A stretch of 64,000 nucleotides of DNA from the NCBI GenBank assembly GCA_943735955.1, contig OX030955.1:773234-837233 (forward strand), in the 5' to 3' direction. Shown in pieces: positions 45,504-64,000 of the stretch; within the stretch, counting starts at the first letter, position 1, and every line of letters starts with the position of its first letter. Below the pieces are notes generated by a model. It was not told the origin of the DNA. It saw nothing but the letters and a program-made list of their open reading frames with translations, and ran no database searches. Source of the stretch: Piscicola geometra (lineage: Eukaryota > Annelida > Clitellata > Hirudinida > Piscicolidae). The position numbers and the translations under genes were made by a program.

Positions 45504-45961
45504 TTAAATGTAGTTAGGCGGTAAAATAACAGCGTGAAAATGCATTAAACTTTCATTAAAAATTGTTCTATTACCAGATATTCTCAATGAAATGTGCATA
45601 CGACATGCAGACACAGTCGTCCTAAGATGAGTTTTAATAAGCCGAAGTTTAGAAAATGCTCTTTCTGCATCTGATGAAGTAACTGGCAGACTCAGAACAA
45701 CATCGAGCATAGAATGCAACTCGGGCTGAAGGCTTGTGGCTCAAAAGAGTTCTTGCAGTTCGATACATGCATTAGGATCAGACTGATCCGCACGTAAACT
45801 TGCTGATGTGATCTTGAGCTGTTGTGCCTACGCCATATTGAAAAGCCCCTCTCTTCAAAAACATTCAACGGATTCGCAAAGTTACAGAGCATTTGCCATG
45901 GCGCCCTCCAGTTCCTACTGGTCGCGCCACTGGCTGTAAATGCTGTGTTTCTGCATTCCAA
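45504..45961 (-). pseudogene. hAT-type transposase C-terminal fragment
   Basis: Minus-strand frame containing LSLPVTSSDAERAFSKLRLI and KTHLRTTV, the diagnostic hAT dimerisation motif (P-V-T-S-[SA]-x-A-E-R-x-F-S). The adjoining upstream frame (to about 45961) may be an older part of the same gene but is not recognisable by motif. No terminal repeats found. Resembles the ZMYM/TTF-type hAT lineage by the PVTSSDAERAFSKL wording; that assignment is inference. Confidence 0.75.
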
Positions 45962-46139
45962 AGGAATGTTTCGGCTTTAAACTCTTTTGTTTTGACCAGG
46001 CCCAAACGTGTGCTGACCACAGCTTGTTCAATTACTTCCAATTGTAGCGAAGTAAAAGAACGAAGGTTGGTGAAGGCAAGCTTGAAATTATTTCAGAGTT
46101 CTGAGACTCGTGTATTGCTTTTCAGTAGAGACCTCTGAA

Positions 46140-46258
46140 AATTCCATAGATGGCGGTCTTGGGGGAGTCCTGGGGTCTGGACCCCCCCCCCACTTTTTGG
46201 TAATGAAGGGTTCATCTTGATGGTCTTGACCCCAGTAACCCCCCAGGATCGCGGCCCA
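46140..46258 (+). mobile_element. GGCGGCGATC-family MITE, degenerate copy
   Basis: ATGGCGGTCTTGGGGGAGTC … CCACTTTTTGGTAATGAAGG … CCCCCCAGGATCGCGGCCC resembles the intact element at 48014 from end to end, but its termini are mutated. Confidence 0.65.
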
Positions 46259-46577
46259 ATCAACGCTAGACGACGCGTTGATTTCTTCGAGCCAGCAAGG
46301 AAGCATCTTTCATCACCGCAAGGTACAGGGACTGCTGCACGTGTTCGACCTGGAGACCCTCTCTAAGACTGCAACTTGAAAATTAAATAATATGCTCCAA
46401 AAACATTCTCCGCGGTAATTCTGGTCGCATTCAAACCTCACTCATGGCAAGAATTCAAGTAATGAGGACCTCTCAATCATGTCGCTGCCTTGCAATTATA
46501 TCTCTGAATGCATCCATCAATCATTTAAATCATTTCTCATTTCTTTTCGTTTTCTTCATCGGCTTCCTTGAATTTGA

Positions 46578-46621
46578 AGAAAGAGCGCTATAGAAATCTA
46601 TTTGATTGATTGATTGATTGG
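46578..46621 (+). mobile_element. Solo LINE 3' tail
   Basis: GAAAGAGCGCTATAGAAATC + TATTTGATTGATTGATTGATT, as at 21500-21553. Confidence 0.7.
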
Positions 46622-46624
46622 GCT

Positions 46625-47010
46625 CTTTTTTTTCTTATATCTTTTATTTCTATTTTGAGGATATGAATTAAATGTAGTTTGAAACGAAGTAAAAAATAAA
46701 AATTTAGTTTCTTTTTCTCTTCAGTATATGCCAGCTGTGAAGAGCACTTTAAAACGTTTAGTTTACTCTCTTAAGTTTTATCAAATGTTTGTCAACTATA
46801 TATGACACAATGTGTGATTCACACATAGCGACATAAAACTTAAACACATGTGTTGAGACTCACACATAATTCACATATAGGCATACATATACACATACAA
46901 CATACTAACACACAAACACACACACACACATACATACTAAGACACAAACCCAGGCTACTGGCATTCAGAGAGTTAGCATCGAGTGTCATACACCGCTATA
47001 TACAGCGTCT
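46625..47010. other. Upstream of the fibulin gene, CA-rich patch only
   Basis: AT-rich DNA with a short (ACACAC/ACATAC)n patch at about 46850-46950. No gene seen. Confidence 0.45.
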
Positions 47011-47018
47011 TGGAATTG

Positions 47019-47032
47019 CCTTATAAAAGACC
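47019..47032 (+). promoter_or_regulatory. Possible TATA box upstream of the fibulin gene
   Basis: CTTATAAAAG lies about 770 bases before the fibulin start codon, with no other gene between. It is a good TATA-box match, but transcription start and 5' untranslated exons cannot be set from sequence alone. Confidence 0.25.
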
Positions 47033-47797
47033 TGTGAGCTGTAAACTCACTTGTAACATCATTTGTTACATCTTATTTACGTCTTTTGCTACTCTAGTAA
47101 GTTCTTGTTTGTGTGCTTTACATGCTTAACTGCTCAAGTGAAAGAGGAAGTCTTCAAAATAAAAGCAATTACAGCACAAGAGGTCTCATCACAACAACTA
47201 CGAAAACACTGTCAAGTCTCACCACAACAACTACGACAACACTGTTTGCAATAGAACAACAGCATCATAACAGTAACATTCCTCTCACGTTGTATTTAAG
47301 ATTTCTCCTTAAAAGTTGTAGAACTTAAAGTAAGTGAACCATAGACCTTAACCCTTGCACACACTCTAAAGAACGCTAGATCCCACAGCACAAAAATCAC
47401 ACTGACATGTTTACTTAATTGCCAACTGAAAATTCCCATTTGGTGTAACTGTAAAGCTGTAAAACTCCAGTGACGTCATAGTAATGACGCTGTGATGATG
47501 ATGATGATGATAGTCGAAACCTGCTTTGAACTGAAGAGGCAATTATTGAGGGCGGTCGTCGTTTGGAGTTGCTGATCCGTAAGAAGAAGAAGAAGAATAG
47601 AAAGAGTAATAAGTTTATAAACTATTATATAATAATAACAGTAATAACAATAATATTATATTCCCAAAACAACTGTTCTCTAAATAGTATTTTTGAAAAG
47701 CAACTAAAAAGCACTACTACAACACCAACAAGATTGCAACAAAAACAACAACAGCTACAATCACAACAAAGACAGCAAAAACAAGGACCAGTTGACC

Positions 47798-63453
<15,656 letters not shown>

Positions 63454-64000
63454 GTGGTGGTGTGGTAGTGGTGGAGTGGTAGGGGGGGAGTGGTAGTGGT
63501 GCAGTGGTGGTGGGGGAGTGGTAGTGGTGGAGTGGTAGTGGTGTATACGACTAAAATAGACCTCACCCGAAATAAGGCAAAATGGTATATTTTGAAGTGC
63601 TCATTATAGGATTGATAAATTTTATAGTTTTTTCAGCTTTATCCAACCACGGTATGCCAAAGCTGCAAAAACTACCCTCACTCCACCCCACCACACCATC
63701 ACACTACACCACGCCACACTACACTACACCACCATACTACACCACATCATCACACCACACCACCATACTACACCACATCATCACACCACATCACTATCAC
63801 ATTCCACTACTACACCACACTAAACTACTATACTACACCAACCCACTATCACACAACACCATCACACTACACCACCATCCCACTACCACATTATACCATC
63901 TCAGCACCCCAAGTCAAACAACCCCACCACCACACCACCTCACTAAACAACCACTTGACTACCACACAACAACCCACTACCAACACACCAAACAACCCCA
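63454..64000 (+). repeat. Start of the next fibulin intron: GTGGTG then ACCACAC repeats
   Basis: GTGGTGGTGTGGTAGTGGTG follows the EGF10 donor, then a short unique stretch, then (ACCACACCATCACACTAC)n from about 63660 to the right edge. The next exon, encoding the fibulin C-terminal domain, is outside the window. Confidence 0.85.

Overview
The window is nuclear DNA from an invertebrate animal. Genes are split by GT–AG introns, several non-LTR (LINE) and LTR retrotransposons and hAT-like DNA elements are present, and the one recognisable tRNA is an intron-lodged tRNA-Lys(CUU) with a textbook metazoan sequence. The species cannot be named from the sequence. Intergenic DNA is AT-rich and crowded with minisatellites and nested transposons. 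Three real protein genes can be reconstructed exon by exon.

Layout. 1-2700: a 15-bp minisatellite, an 11-bp minisatellite and a tRNA-like SINE head. 3610-9882: a degraded minus-strand LTR retrotransposon (two LTRs, gag–protease remains) whose missing pol region is occupied by a 3.4-kb 31-bp minisatellite. 10284-12025: a foldback element with a 9-bp target duplication. 12534-16126: a composite element with a (CTA)n tract, an AT-rich 24-bp array, a 2.2-kb inverted-repeat element and a small palindromic MITE whose loop carries degenerate TTAGGG repeats. 16420-18510: two LINE fragments in opposite orientation. 18550-20266 (minus): a complete seven-exon elastase/chymotrypsin-like serine protease whose last 29 codons and stop come from a transposon fragment. 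20594-33110: minisatellite, a hAT element with target duplications (23083-24640), a LINE nested in another LINE (25230-27945), and a 2.1-kb DNA transposon nested inside a MITE (28912-31251).

33111-44031 (plus): a complete 20-exon gene for dynamin-related protein 1 (DRP1/DNM1L), 700 codons plus stop, the GTPase of mitochondrial and peroxisomal fission. 45504-46255: hAT transposase and MITE remains. 47798-63453 (plus, continues beyond the window): a fibulin-1-like extracellular matrix gene with signal peptide, two anaphylatoxin-like modules and ten EGF modules; the fibulin C-terminal domain lies downstream. A tRNA-Lys gene sits in one of its introns on the same strand.

The most striking pattern is in the introns of the two plus-strand genes. 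Many begin, directly at the splice donor, with G/T-rich simple repeats and end, directly before the acceptor, with A/C-rich simple repeats, so the two ends of one intron are potentially complementary. In two places the exon–donor junction itself has been tandemly duplicated. The protease gene, with short AT-rich introns, does not show this. The three genes have unrelated functions and no shared pathway is suggested.
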